Source: Aralia elata (Eukaryota; Streptophyta; Magnoliopsida; Apiales; Araliaceae). From it: a stretch of DNA of 64,000 nucleotides. The stretch spans positions 78,121,971 through 78,185,970 of the forward strand of contig CM068387.1 in assembly GCA_034770075.1 (NCBI GenBank). Reading direction: 5' to 3'. The notes under the pieces were generated by a model that worked only from the letters and a program-made list of their open reading frames with translations, was not told where the DNA came from and did not search any database. Below, piece by piece: positions 1-11,040 of this stretch. The position numbers were made by a program, and so were the translations under genes. Each line of letters starts with the position of its first letter. Positions within the stretch are counted from its first letter, which is position 1.

Positions 1-740
1 AAATACGTGTTCCCAAGATTTCTCTCGTCTTCGGTATATATTATTGGTTTTTTCTCCTCATCTCTGGTTATTAATTTCCGCTGACCATTTGCACCAACTT
101 CCTTCAGTTTTTTCCGAATAAAATGCTGAAACTTTGTTCATATATTAACCGATTAGAAATTTTTGTAGAGTCATTGGACAGATTCATGTCGGCAAATTAT
201 TGCTATAGAAGCCAGAGCAATGTCCACATGAAGAAACTTGGAATTTGTTTTTGTTCTTCATTATCATCAGAGATAATAAAAAAATACTATACCATTATTT
301 CCCCTCATGTTTGTTTTTCAACTTTGTATAGGTCAAAGCATATATGAAGAATTGATTTTGTTTATGAAAAGTAATATACTAAACTCCCTCCATATTAAAC
401 TTTCCGCCCGATTCTCCCTAGTACATATTGATTAGCAACACAATAATATTTGTCACAAATAATTATGCCACTGATGCCGTCGCTAAAAATTTAGAGAAAT
501 TGACTGAAAAATGTAATAGAGGAAATACTAGTTCTAATACTATTGATCTAAAATATTTAGCGAGGAAGACTCTATTCAAACTCTTTAATCATAACTGCTA
601 TGCTATAGGCATACTAAAATCTTAAATAGACAGAAAACGGTTTTACACCTTTTGTTTTTTACAGTAAAAATCATTTTACTCTTTATTCTAGGCTTACTTT
701 GGCGCTGAAGTAATTGGATTTTGAATCTAGATTATTTGGT
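1..740. other. No recognised gene; flank or intron 3' of ankyrin exon 2
   Basis: AT-rich sequence with only short reading frames and no protein family I recognise. Because ankyrin exon 2 ends in a strong splice donor at 856-857 on the minus strand, this stretch is most simply the next intron of that gene. I looked on the minus strand for the PGG/transmembrane exon expected next in ACD6-like genes and did not find it, so it should lie beyond the left edge or be lost. Confidence 0.5.
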
Positions 741-857
741 TCAGCCTTTTGTTTCAGCAATTACATTAATCATTTTATTTTTTCTATATATCCAAATAAG
801 CAAACACACTGTCGTACATGAAACATATATAGTTTGAAAAAGAGGATATATTCTTAC

Positions 858-1405
858 CGGATGCCAGGTTTGTATATATTTGTTACTGCAAGCAATGTCC
901 AGGGGATTCAAATTATCCTTGTTAAATACCATAGTCTCTGCCCTTGGATGCTTTATTATATCAACTGCGTAATGAAGTTTAGAAGCAGCTAATAGATGAA
1001 GAGAGGTGTTCCCATCCATATCTTTCTGATTTATAAGGCTATTCACGAAATAGCTTTCTAAGATGAAGTTGATCACCTTCCGTTTTCCATTGATTATTGA
1101 AAGATGAAGAATGTTTTGGCCTCTACCATTCAGCATCTCACAGCAATCTGGACACATTGAAATGACAAGTTTCACAACATTCAGGTGGCCTGCACCAGCT
1201 GCTATGTGAAGAGCAGTCTTCTTGTCTGTATTTATTTTTTTTGGGTCGTCTGTAGTAATGTATGCCAGTGATACATCGACAAGAAGCATTTGTCTTACCC
1301 TCTCTATATGACCAAGGCGCGCCGCATAGTGAAGTGGTGCCCAACCATATTCGTCAGCTTTCTTTGATAAATCCTGTTTCCAATTCAACAAATTTTTGGT
1401 GCTTT
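858..1405 (-). CDS. ACD6-like ankyrin-repeat protein, exon 2
   Basis: Second visible exon of a minus-strand ankyrin gene, encoding about 182 residues with five ankyrin repeats. They include DEYGWAPLHYAARLGH, TDKKTALHIAAGAGH, NGRGQNILHLSIINGK and DMDGNTSLHLLAASK, and end in a NPLDIACSNK repeat. The acceptor is TTTCAG at 1406-1407 and the donor is GTAAGAAT just after position 858. The phase fits exon 1, which leaves one base that this exon completes. In the ACD6-like family these cytoplasmic repeats precede a C-terminal PGG domain with membrane helices that modulates defence and cell death. That domain is not in the window. The open frame continues upstream to 1541, but those extra residues come from a copia LTR, and the readthrough past 858 is intronic. 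The family is clear; the exact orthologue is not. Confidence 0.85.
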
Positions 1406-1435
1406 CTGAAACAGAATATATAAGAGTGTCAATAA

Positions 1436-3822
1436 TGTTGGAAATAAACTTGAATTTGGGCTTGAACATTAGAATATAATATTGTACAACACTTGGGCTT
1501 GATGTATTAATCCATATTATGTAATTGTTATCTAAACCCAATAACTAGAATGCTCTAGAAAGTATCTAGAAGCTAGTAATAGATCATATTTGTGTAGAAT
1601 GATCTAGTTATTTAGTTAAAGAATGGCGTGCTGTCGCAATCACCTAAAAATAAAACCTTACTGCAAAAGATATTAATGTAGTAGTGCAAGTAAGAGTCGA
1701 TCTCATAGAGAATGATTAGTCTAAATTTATACTTTGTAAACCAAAAGGGGAGTTTGGAATTGTATTTAACTAATTAACTAAAACAAAATAAGAATAAAAT
1801 AAAGATTTTAGTTCTTCCGTTCAATATCACCTTATCATAGCAATATTTATCCTTCAATGAAATTAATAGCCCTAGGTAACAACAAGCTCTGCTACCCGAA
1901 ACTCCCCTTAATTATCAATCAATGAAACAAGCTATTCACAAGATTCTAACCATTATACAAATTAGAACAAGCTCTCTAGATTTAATATAATAGCAGCATT
2001 AAGAACTAGGGAATTAGACTATTCCAAGCAACAATCGCACAAGCTCGAATTATTTAACATGTCTTTCAATAATCATAGCAATACTCAAAAGTTTGGCCAC
2101 AATCATGTATCACTAATTGCTACTTGTGATTAGGAACAATATCAATTACACGTAATATTGTCCCTTAATCTAGCAGATGATATTAATCAAATTAACTTAA
2201 CTGATCACATTAAATCAATCAAAATAAATATCAATCAACAGTTAAAACAGATTATCGAGAATGAACTTCATATAAGAAGGAACAAATAATGTATAAAAAG
2301 TTCAACATCCCATTGGAACTAAATAAAAGAAAAGAGAAGAGTTCATAGCAAATATGCAAATATAATTTACAAGATATTCAACAATAATAGAATATAAAAA
2401 ATAAAGGAAGAGTTAAGAGAAGAAAAACTATGTTTTGACATCCGACTGTCACTTCGGATCACAATCTTCAGTCTCCAAACATTCGTCTTCGATTCTTCGC
2501 TTCCATAAATGTTTATCTCTTGCTTGCTCTTGAACTATAAAAATGGAGAGGAGAGTAGCCTCCCCTTAGAGGTCTACTTCCTCTCCATACTCCTATACTA
2601 ACAAACTAATGTGGAGAATGCTCTCAAGGAGATGTGAAGGAGTTGGAATATGAATGTGTAAATTGGTTTGTGAATTAGTGTGTTGGTGTTGAAACACCTC
2701 TTGCTATTTATAGGCACTCAAGCATACAAGATGGTCAAGATCCAACAACTAATCTAAGTCATGTGCATCAGCCATCCAAAACAAATAACAAGCCAAAAAC
2801 GTGCCCATGTGATGTGCTAAAAATCCAAATCTGTCAACTAACTTATCAGCACTTTGTAAGCCAATTTTAAATTAGCAAACCACCGAATTTGGACTTGGGC
2901 AAAGAACCAAAGTTGTAGCCCTGGAGTTTCTAATGAATTTGGGCTTTTGAATCACCTGATTTGGGGTTGGGAAGCTCAAGGTATGGCCCAAATACTCCAC
3001 CTGGCCTGAACAGGAATCCAGTCCATGCGGGATTCGGATTAGCTATCTAAAAATCAATATTTGGAGGCACAAATGAACTCAAAATTCTGCCCACCATACC
3101 TTTCCAGAAAGCTTGAGAAGTCTACTACAATCTTTAAGAAGAACACATTTTCATTTGGAAACTCTAACACAATTCAAATCTCAACTGAAGCCCCAAAGGT
3201 CAATCTGTCCAAAGGCTCAATATTCTGAAATTTTCAGCTTTGACGTATGTTGGTAAAATGGTCATAACTCTCTCATCCGAACTTCGATTTAGGCGTTTCA
3301 AGATGATTCAAAAAGCTAAAAAATAGATCTTCAACTTTCCTTCTTTGAGCATTGAGAGATAAAGGCTGGACCAAGGACGAAATTGGGCCTCAATGGGCTG
3401 CTATGTCAATGATAAATTATGGACATTGATCCAAATACCCTTTTATTCTTTTTTCCTACAAAACAAAGTAAAAATACATAAAAGTGATACAAAGACATAT
3501 TTCATAACAATAAGATAAAAACACATAAAAAAATATAAATTACTCAAAAACTCACAAATCATCAAGCTAAAAATACTCAATTTATAGGTATAAAATTGAC
3601 TCATCAAAGAAATATCTAGATATTTTAGTAGAAGATGGTAGAAGGTTGAAGAACCTAGAAGCTTCCATGTAGTAGTATAAATATGACTATTGTAATGCCA
3701 TTTTGTGCAAGTCAAATTTGAGATTCAAGTTCAATAAAAAATAGCCCTTTCTTCCAATTCTCTTCCAAATATCCATTTCTTCCATAATATTTCCTACAAA
3801 CCAAAATCCTCTTATTCCAACT
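1436..3822 (+). repeat. 5' LTR of the copia element, split by a nested insertion
   Basis: The LTR runs 1436-1623 and resumes at 3612-3822, about 399 bp in total, matching the 395-bp 3' LTR at 7401-7795. Its end has mutated from CCAACA to CCAACT. The gap is filled exactly by a solo LTR with its own target duplication. Confidence 0.9.
1624..3606 (-). mobile_element. Solo LTR, Tat/Ogre-like Ty3/gypsy, nested in copia LTR
   Basis: A 1983-bp block bounded by TG...CA with a perfect 5-bp duplication AAGAA (1619-1623 and 3607-3611). Read on the minus strand it begins TGATGAGTCAATTTTATACC and ends with GGTGATTGCGACAGCACGCC followed by A, ends I associate with Tat/Ogre LTRs. A TATA-like CTATAAATAG lies on the minus strand near 2705. 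No internal coding region or second LTR is seen, so this is a solo LTR left by LTR-LTR recombination. Reading frames inside it are not credible genes. Confidence 0.8.
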
Positions 3823-3825
3823 AAT

Positions 3826-3837
3826 TGGTATCAGAAC
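3826..3837 (+). other. Primer binding site of the copia element
   Basis: TGGTATCAGAAC sits three bases after the 5' LTR and differs by one base from TGGTATCAGAGC, the complement of the initiator Met tRNA 3' end used by most plant LTR elements. Confidence 0.85.
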
Positions 3838-3855
3838 TAGGTTCGCGGTGACAAG

Positions 3856-4767
3856 ATGATGGTTACCGGAATGATCTGATCATTTTCTCAGCTCATCAAA
3901 GATAACTTTGATCGATGGAGCATTCAAATGAAGACTTTCCTTAATGGACAAGATCTATGGGAGATTATAGAACAAGGTTATGAGGAGCCAAAAGATCAAT
4001 GCACTCACACTAAAGCTCAAATGGATTCTCTTAAACAATCAAAGACAAGTGACAAAAAGGCTCTTTCAATCATCCAACAAAGTGTAGACGACAGTACGTT
4101 AGAGAATATTGCTTATGCAACAACTTCGAAGGAAGCATGGGATATCCTCCAAGTTGCTCACAAAGGAGTTGATCAAGGTAAAGAAAGTTTGACTTCAAAC
4201 TCTTAGAGGTGAGTTTCAAACTTTGCATATGAAAGAATTCGAATCAATTTTTGATTATTTTTCAAGAGTTCTGGCCGTTGTCAATCAATTAAAAAGGAAT
4301 GGTGAAACTATGGATGATATACGAGTAATTAAAAAAAATCTTGGATCTTTAGATCCCAAATTTGATTATATTGTTGTAGCAATTGAAGAATCTAAAGATC
4401 TAAAAAATGACTATTAACCAACTCATGGGTTCACTACAAGCCCATGAAGAAAGGTTTCAAAAGAAACATAAAGAGACACTAGAGCATGTTCTTCAAGCAA
4501 AACTCTTTTTCAAATAGAACAATGATGAGATGAGATATCAAAGAAGTCAAAGAGGACGTGGACAAGGACGAGGTCGTGCCGAGGAAGAGGTGGAAGACAA
4601 CGGTATGACAAATCTCAAACTAAATGTTACGACAATTGTCACAAATTTGGCCATTATTCTTCGAAATGTAGAAACTCTAGTAATCATGTGGAAGAGAAAG
4701 TAAATTGTATTCAAGAAAATAGAGAAGACATGGAGACCACTTTATTATTAGCGTGCAAAGGATAAGA
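3856..4767 (+). pseudogene. gag: Copia gag, broken
   Basis: Starts at the first ATG after the primer site. The text DNFDRWSIQMKTFLNGQDLW is typical of the copia gag N-terminus (UBN2-type). It continues through NIAYATTSKEAWDILQ and, after a frameshift near 4200, [21 protein letters not shown] knuckle, CYDNCHKFGHYSSKC, is at about 4626-4670 after an arginine/glycine-rich stretch. In-frame stops include one at codon 8. Gag would form the virus-like particle and bind RNA. It is inactive here. Confidence 0.85.
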
Positions 4768-6060
4768 AAGTAAAGAGACAAATTCATGGTACCTTGATAC
4801 GGGAGCAAACAACCATATGTGTGGGAATAGAAGCATGTTCGTGGAGCTGGATGAATTAATAAATGACAATGTCACTTTTGGCGACTCTTCCAATATGCCG
4901 ATGAAGGGAAATGGTAAGATTATAATTCGTTTGAAAAATGGAAGACATCAATTTATTTCTAATGTTATTATGTGCCTAATATGAAATCAAATATTTTAAG
5001 TATTGGACAATTCTTAGAAAAGGGCTATGATATTCACATGAGAAATCGTAGTCCTTTTATAAGAGACCAACGAGGAAATTTAATTGTTGAAGTGCCAATG
5101 TCAAAGAATAGAATGTTCGTGTTAAACATTCAATGTGATGTTACTAGATGCTTGAAAACTTGTTTCAAAGATAATTCTTGGCTTTGACACATGATATTTG
5201 GGCACTTAAATTTTTGAGGCTTAAAATTATTGTCAAGAAAAGGAATGGTTAAAGGATTGCCTCCCATTAATCAACCCAATCAATTTTGTGAAGGATGTTT
5301 TCTTGGAAACACTTCCAAAAACGTTTTCTACTAGAGGCAACCACAAGAGCAAAAAAACTTCTAGAACTTACATGGATGTATGTGGACTCATTCTTCCAAT
5401 ATCTTTCGGAAAAAATAAATATTTTTTCCTTTTCATTAATGATTTAGTCGAAAGATATTGGTCTTTTTTTAACGATAAATCGAAAGTGTTTGGCGTTTTC
5501 AAGAAATTCAAGGCTTTTGTTGAAAAACAAAGTGGTTTTATTATAAAATTAAGCAATGAGATTTGATAGAGGCGGTGAATTTACATAAAAAAATTCAAAG
5601 AATTTTGTGATAACAACGACATTTACCGTCCTCTAACTCTTTTGTATTCACCACAACAAAACGGTGTCGTTGAAAGAAAAAATAGATCCATTCTTGACAT
5701 GGCCCGAAGCATGTTGAAAAGCAAAAGAATGCCCAAAGAATTTTGGGCCGAAGCCGTTGATTGTGCAACATACTTGTCGAATCGCTCACCTACAAGGAGT
5801 GTGTGGAATAAAACTCCAATTGAAGCTTGGAGTGAAAAGAAGCCCGACATCTTACACTTGCTAGTATTTGGAAACATTGCCTATGTCCATGTACCGGGTC
5901 AAAAGAGACAAAAGCTTGATGATAAAAGTGAAAAATATGTCATTGTGGGCTATGATTCAAGCTCTAAAGAATACAAGTTGTATAACCCAAGCACCGGGAA
6001 GGTCATTTCAAGTAGAGACGTGGTCTTTGATGAAGAAAGTACATGGGAATGGAGTTCCTA
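4768..6060 (+). pseudogene. pol: Copia protease, GAG-pre-integrase and integrase, broken
   Basis: The protease active site is visible as WYLDTGANNHMCG near 4788-4826. A GAG-pre-integrase stretch (GLPPINQPNQFCEGC) follows at about 5258-5303. Integrase core text follows from about 5370, with VERKNRSILDMARSML, EFWAEAVDCATYLSNRSP and a C-terminal GYDSSSKEYKLYNPSTGK at about 5664-6000. The integrase C-terminal half stays open for 139 residues, while the part before it has several frameshifts and stops. The order fixes the superfamily as Ty1/copia; I do not assign a lineage. Confidence 0.85.
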
Positions 6061-6103
6061 AGAGGAAGAAAATTATGAATTCTTTCCTTATCTCTATGAT
6101 GGC

Positions 6104-6440
6104 ATGCGAAGAAGCGAAGAGCCGCAAGAAGCTCCATCTCCATCATCTCCGCCATCTCCACTTAATGAAGAATCATCATCTTCCTTGGATGGACATTCAA
6201 GTGGAGCACAATATCGTACAAGAAGCATTGAGGAGCTATATGAGGTAACTCAACCTTTAAATGACTTAACTTTATTTTGTCTTCTTGTGGATTGTGAACC
6301 AATAGGATATGAAGATGCGGTGGAAAGCGAGAAATGGAGACGTGCTATGGATGAAAATTTTCAAGCAATTAAAAAGAATGACATATAGGAGCTAGCAACT
6401 CTTCCAAAAGGGCACAAAGCTATTAGAGTAAAGTAGAATT
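6104..6440 (+). pseudogene. Copia RT N-terminal fragment
   Basis: Encodes YEDAVESEKWRRAMDENFQA, the conserved start of copia reverse transcriptase, then a stop and a short ELATLPKGHKAIRVK. The family normally continues for several hundred residues with the YVDD box. Here the frame ends and AT-rich DNA begins, so the RT core is deleted. Confidence 0.75.
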
Positions 6441-6479
6441 AGTTGGGATGATGAAGGACAAATGTGAATACACCGGTAT

Positions 6480-6940
6480 TTGAATCTATATTTTATGAAA
6501 TTTGCTCATTTTTTAAAAATAAAAGTTTCTAATATATATTTTTCCCTGAAAATAATAATTATTTTAAAACTTTTTAAAAATAATATTTTATTTTAAAATA
6601 TTAAAAATAATTATTATTTTAAAAATTATTATTATTTTAAACTTATTTTAAAAATAATAATTTATTTTAAAATATTAAAAATAATTATTTTTAAATAATT
6701 TTTTTGAATCTATATTTTATGAAACTTTACTCATTTTATGAAAAAAATAAAATCTCTAATATTTTTTCTTGAAAATAATAATTATTTTTAAAAATATTTA
6801 AAATAATAATTCTTTCTAATATTTTAAAATAAAATATTTTTTTTTAAAATAATTTTAAAATAATAATTATTTTAAAATAAAAATTATTTTTAATATTTTA
6901 AAATAAAATATTGTTTTTAAAATAATAATTATTTTTAAAA
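6480..6940. repeat. AT-rich duplicated filler replacing RT core
   Basis: Two imperfect copies of a segment of about 225 bp, each starting TGAATCTATATTTTATGAAA (6480 and about 6705) and rich in TTTTAAAATAATTATT-type palindromic runs. It occupies the place where RT and most of RNase H should be. No coding content. Confidence 0.7.
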
Positions 6941-7190
6941 TAATATTAAAAATTTTTAGTTTTTTCTTTAAAAAATTTAATTGGTGAAATTGGGGTTGGG
7001 TCAAAATATTGTCAAAATCATCAGGTTGGAGTCAAATCGGGTAAAAGGAAGGGAAATGCCAAAAATGTCACTTTAAGTACCTAATTGGCGAAAAATGAAC
7101 TTTAGAGACAACTTGAAAAGTGGGTGACAACTTTGAGGGAAAGAAGTCTAATTTAGCCTGTTTAAAATAAATCAGTGATTGCCTTGGCGA
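6941..7190. other. Unassigned sequence inside copia, no gene
   Basis: Normal-complexity sequence between the AT-rich filler and the RNase H tail. It does not match any pol domain I can read and may belong to a small degraded insertion. Confidence 0.35.
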
Positions 7191-7332
7191 AAAATCATGT
7201 TTTTCATGCATGATCGAAGTAAGCACATCGACACAAGGTTTCACTATATCAGAGAATGTGTGGCGAACAATGAGATGCAATTGAAGTATGCAAGATCTCT
7301 AGATCAAATTGCAGACATATTCACAAATTAAG
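7191..7332 (+). pseudogene. Copia RNase H C-terminal fragment
   Basis: Encodes SKHIDTRFHYIRECV followed by LDQIADIFT, the standard end of copia RNase H (SKHID...H.IRE...QLADIFTK). It shows that the element was once full length and that the RT/RNase H middle was lost. Confidence 0.8.
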
Positions 7333-7390
7333 CCCCTCAAATATGCTCTTTTAGACGCTGTGAAGTTTACTCGGAATTACCAAATCAAGT

Positions 7391-7400
7391 TTAAAGGGGA
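7391..7400 (+). other. Polypurine tract of the copia element
   Basis: TTAAAGGGGA directly precedes the 3' LTR, the expected place for plus-strand priming. Confidence 0.75.
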
Positions 7401-7795
7401 TGTTGGAAATAAACTAAAATTTGGGCTTGAACATTAGAATATAATATTGTACACTTGGACTTGATGTATTAGTCCATATTATGTAGTTGTTATCTAAGCC
7501 GATAACTAGAATGTTTCAGAAAGTATCTAGAAGCTAGTAGTAGATCATATTTGTGTAGAATGATCTAGATATTTAGTCAAAGAAATATCTAAATATTTTG
7601 GTAGAAGATAGTAGAAGGTTGAGGAATCTAGAAGTTTCTATAGAGTAGCATAAGTATGAGTGTTGTAATGCTATTTTGTGTAAGTCAAATTTGAGATTCA
7701 AACTCAATACAAAATAGTCCTTTCTTCCGATTCTCTTCAAAATATTCATTTATTCCATAATATTTCTTACAAACCAAAATCCTCCTATTCCAACA
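7401..7795 (+). repeat. 3' LTR of the copia element
   Basis: 395 bp, TGTTGGAAAT...TTCCAACA, homologous over its whole length to the split 5' LTR. Followed by target duplication AATAA. Confidence 0.92.
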
Positions 7796-7842
7796 AATAA
7801 TTAGCTAATGATCCAAATATCATCCCCCATAATTCAGGACAG

Positions 7843-7844
<2 letters not shown>

Positions 7845-7899
<55 letters not shown>
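7845..7899. repeat. (TA)n microsatellite
   Basis: Uninterrupted TA dinucleotide run of about 55 bp in the ankyrin intron just outside the copia 3' LTR. Confidence 0.95.
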
Positions 7900-7902
<3 letters not shown>

Positions 7903-8919
7903 GGCCATAAAGTAACCGTCTACTTATCCATCCATAACACAAATAAACAAGGTAAAAATAATGAAATAGCAAAAATGATGGTTAGTTTATCATACTAATG
8001 GGAGTAGAGATATAAACCCTCAAATAAAAAATTAAAAAAATTTATCCAAAAGAAAAATTATAATATCAATAATGATCCTAGTCAATAACATATCTCTAAA
8101 GATTCTAAGGAAGCATATTTATAGCGGTAAACTACTACTTTCCAACCCTATCTAAGAAAAGAAATAATAAACTAATGAAATTTAGAAAATACTAAACTTT
8201 AACCAAAAAATTGACCGATTATAAGTATGCTTAAACAATTTTTCTCCCATAGAACGACATTTATCATTCCCTAAGATGATGATGACTGTTGTAGAGTTCA
8301 TTAAGAGTTCGATCTAATATATTATAGGCCCAATAACCCTTAGTTAGAATTATGACAATTTCAAGTTTAACCACCCTAGCTAAACGTATGAAATTCTATT
8401 TCGACTCTACTTCCTGCATCCATAATTTTATTATTATATAATTTTATACCCCTCAATTTTTGTATATAGTATACTTATATATTTTTGTCAGTATTTAATA
8501 TTGGTCCCTCCCCGTCCCCGACCACATTGTGTAATTGTTTTAATTATTATAAACTCGTGATTTGAAAACATAAACTAAGACTATATTAACCCCTATATAA
8601 TTATTGTTTTCTTTCTAATATTAGTGGGCTCATGTCAATATTCAATGTACTCTTCCCTTCTTAATTAGAATTGGTTTTACCCTGTTTTCTACAATTTCTC
8701 AATTTTTTGGTCTTTAATTCTATATTCCCTCTTACATCAAACTCTAACTCTAACCTCACCTCCATCTTTTTTATAAATTTCAGTTTTATAGGAAGGTAAA
8801 ATTCTTTTCAATCTCTCTCTTCATACGAGTATTTTCGGTCATGAAATGTCAAAAGAAATAAGATGGATGATAATTTTCACACCGATGCGTTGATCTTGGT
8901 GAAAAAGTATATCAAATAC
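7900..8919. other. 5' part of ankyrin intron, no gene
   Basis: AT-rich sequence between the TA repeat and the splice donor of ankyrin exon 1. I see no coding region or element ends. It carries no signal beyond the donor at 8918-8919. Confidence 0.5.
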
Positions 8920-9508
8920 CTTCTGAATTGAAAATCACAGCAGCATGTAAGGCTGTCCTTCCAAGAGGGCCACTATAAGATGGAGAGACACAAGTCTTCA
9001 AGATTTCAGCCACGCACCTATCAAGTCCTTTCTCAGCAGCTGTGTAAAGCGGACTCTCCCCAGATTTGTTCGCTTGGTATACAAACTCCGGATCTTCTTT
9101 CACCAACAATTTCACCACATCAAGATGGCGATTCTGCACAGCCACATGCAGGGCAGTGTCTCCATCCTCGTTCATTGCCCTCAAAATCTCCTTGGCCACT
9201 TCAAGCCCTCTCTCTCTCTCTTCTTTGTCCATTTCTTTCGCAACTTCAATGATTGCCTCGACTATAGCAAGGTGTCCTTCCCTGGCTGCAAAGTGTAATG
9301 GATTTTCGCCTTGGACATTTACTCCATGTAGCAGCATTGGACTATTTTTCAGTATCTCATTCACACACTTTGTGTTTCCATACAAGGCTGCGATATGAAG
9401 GACGGTGTTCTTGTTTGGGGTCAGTTGGATCATAAGTTGGTCCATTCTTTGGAACAGGCCCTCAATTTTTCCTTCCATGGCTGCATTGTACAAGCTACGA
9501 TCCATCAT
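8920..9508 (-). CDS. ACD6-like ankyrin-repeat protein, exon 1
   Basis: First exon on the minus strand, starting MMDRSLYNAAMEG and encoding 196 residues plus one base. Five ankyrin repeats are visible: NTVLHIAALYGN, GENPLHFAAREGH, GDTALHVAVQNRH, GESPLYTAAEKG and a last one (GRTALHAAV) cut by the splice site. The donor is AG/GTATTTGA with GT at 8918-8919, followed at once by an in-frame stop, which supports splicing there. Joined to exon 2 at 1405 the frame is kept and gives about 379 residues with ten ankyrin repeats. The intervening intron is about 7.5 kb, mostly a copia insertion. The chosen start is the first Met pair; the second Met is equally possible. No disabling change is visible in either exon, so the gene may still be expressed if the intron is spliced. 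Confidence 0.85.
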
Positions 9509-11035
9509 ATAATTGGCGATGATAATACCCTTTTCTCTTATCAGTTAATTTCTAGCAATTGTATTTTACGAGGATCAGTTTTGTTTGCCTTAATAATGTG
9601 GTCTGTAGTTTTTTCTCCTTTTATAATAACTAGTGTCACTGGAACGTGTGTATGTTATTACCGTGAGGATATAATAAGAGTTTTATTAATTTTTAGTGAT
9701 AAAATAAATTAAAAATTAAGAAGGACAAAATTATAATACTTCATCAGTTTTCAAAATGATGTTGTCCTCAAAAGGATAATCTAAGGTACAAAAAATAAGG
9801 AATACGTATGTTTTTTAGTGGGTCTATTAGTATAAAAGAATAAAATGACAACACTCTATGTAATTTTGTGAGACTACTAAAAATAAATTTAAAAGTTTTT
9901 TTACTCTCTTTCCACTATCTTACTTTTTTAATTTGTGTGAAAAAATATATTTAGACCATCTTTTTGTTGACGGAGAGAGTAATAAAACTAAACTTGTCGG
10001 AAAGAGAAAAAAAGTTACATGTGAGGCAACCACAAGAAGACAGTTACTCTTCATCCCTCTCCATTTATATTATAGATAGATAGCAAGAAGATATTGTTAT
10101 AATCCTAAACCATACAACTTAGTATCGGTAGACTAACCACATAATTTCAGATTTGGCTTCCCTTTATTATACATTTATTTCAATTGCATCTAATACACCA
10201 ATTATTTCATCTTAATAATTTTGTTAGTAATAATCAAAATATGTTAATAAATAGTTGATGCTATTAAGATCATTCATACAAAAAATTAGAATCATTAAAA
10301 ATAATTTTAGCGCTAAAAATTTAAAAGAATTTTCAACCATTAAAGTTTTGATGAAATATCCACATATTCATCAAATGGTGAAAAAGTGTCGGATTATTTT
10401 TATTTTTGAAACAACTATACTACTCAATATTATAAGTTAATTAATCGGTGTTGATTTTAATTATACTATCTAAAATTATAAAAATATAATGTATTGAATA
10501 AAATTGGAGGGAATGTATAATGGAAGGAGCCAAATCCACCAACTTCTTTAGTCTCCGTAGACTTGGACTTGATCGTCAACGAGGGTGATTACTAATCTAG
10601 AAAAATATTTATGAAGCCCATATTTTTCTTGTCCCCAGTTGAACAAAATTGTCGGTGTCTATTTTGAAAAGTCTACCCTCAATTAATTACCCGGCCAATC
10701 CTCTCCCTTTCTGATCCGCACTTTCTCCGTCTCATCTGTAGAAAAATCGCTAAGATACCGGATTCAATATAGAAACTTGTTAACATTGGAAATTTCTTAC
10801 TGCAACCTCTCAGCTAGAGCCCTATTCACTTGGCAACCTCGAATCAAATTAAATGATATTCCACCAGTTTCATAGAAATAGTTTTATTTGCCAAATATAT
10901 AAAGAGAATTGTTATTTTCACAAGTAAAAATTGATATTTTCACAAGATTTCTCTCACATAATTGTGGGATCCATTTACTATCAATGTGATGTAGAAATAT
11001 CAGTTTCCAATATAAATATTAAGAATGGTAACATG
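9509..11035. other. Upstream region of the ankyrin gene; no gene
   Basis: The sequence immediately right of exon 1 should hold the 5' UTR and promoter of the minus-strand ankyrin gene; I cannot place a start site or a convincing TATA box. A MITE lies at 9739-9979. The rest to 11035 contains no recognisable coding sequence. Confidence 0.45.
9739..9979. mobile_element. Stowaway-like MITE
   Basis: A 241-bp block flanked by TA on both sides. The left end CTTCATCAGTTTTCAAAATG and the reverse complement of the right end CTCTCTCCGTCAACAAAAAG are imperfect inverted repeats. They resemble the CTCCCTCCGTCC ends of plant Stowaway (Tc1/mariner-derived) elements. No coding capacity. Confidence 0.6.
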
Positions 11036-11040
11036 ATAAT

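Larger units (their letters stand above)
1436..7795 (+). mobile_element. Defective Ty1/copia LTR retrotransposon in the ankyrin intron
   Basis: Complete insertion with TGTTGG...CCAACA LTR ends and a perfect 5-bp target duplication AATAA (1431-1435 and 7796-7800). The order is 5' LTR, tRNA-iMet-type primer binding site, gag with a CCHC knuckle, protease, integrase, a short RT start, AT-rich filler, the RNase H end, polypurine tract, 3' LTR. The order protease-integrase-RT defines copia. It lies antisense to the host gene. Many stops and frameshifts, the missing RT core and about 7% LTR divergence by eye mean it cannot move by itself. Confidence 0.92.

Noticed and set aside
428..625. 65-codon plus-strand frame
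   Set aside because: No family match, no supporting context, and it lies in what should be intron or flank of the ankyrin gene.
1138..1344. 68-codon Cys-rich minus-strand frame
   Set aside because: It is an out-of-frame shadow of the ankyrin exon on the same strand.
8980..9712. Several plus-strand frames across the ankyrin exon
   Set aside because: They are antisense to a clear ankyrin exon and have no recognisable domains.
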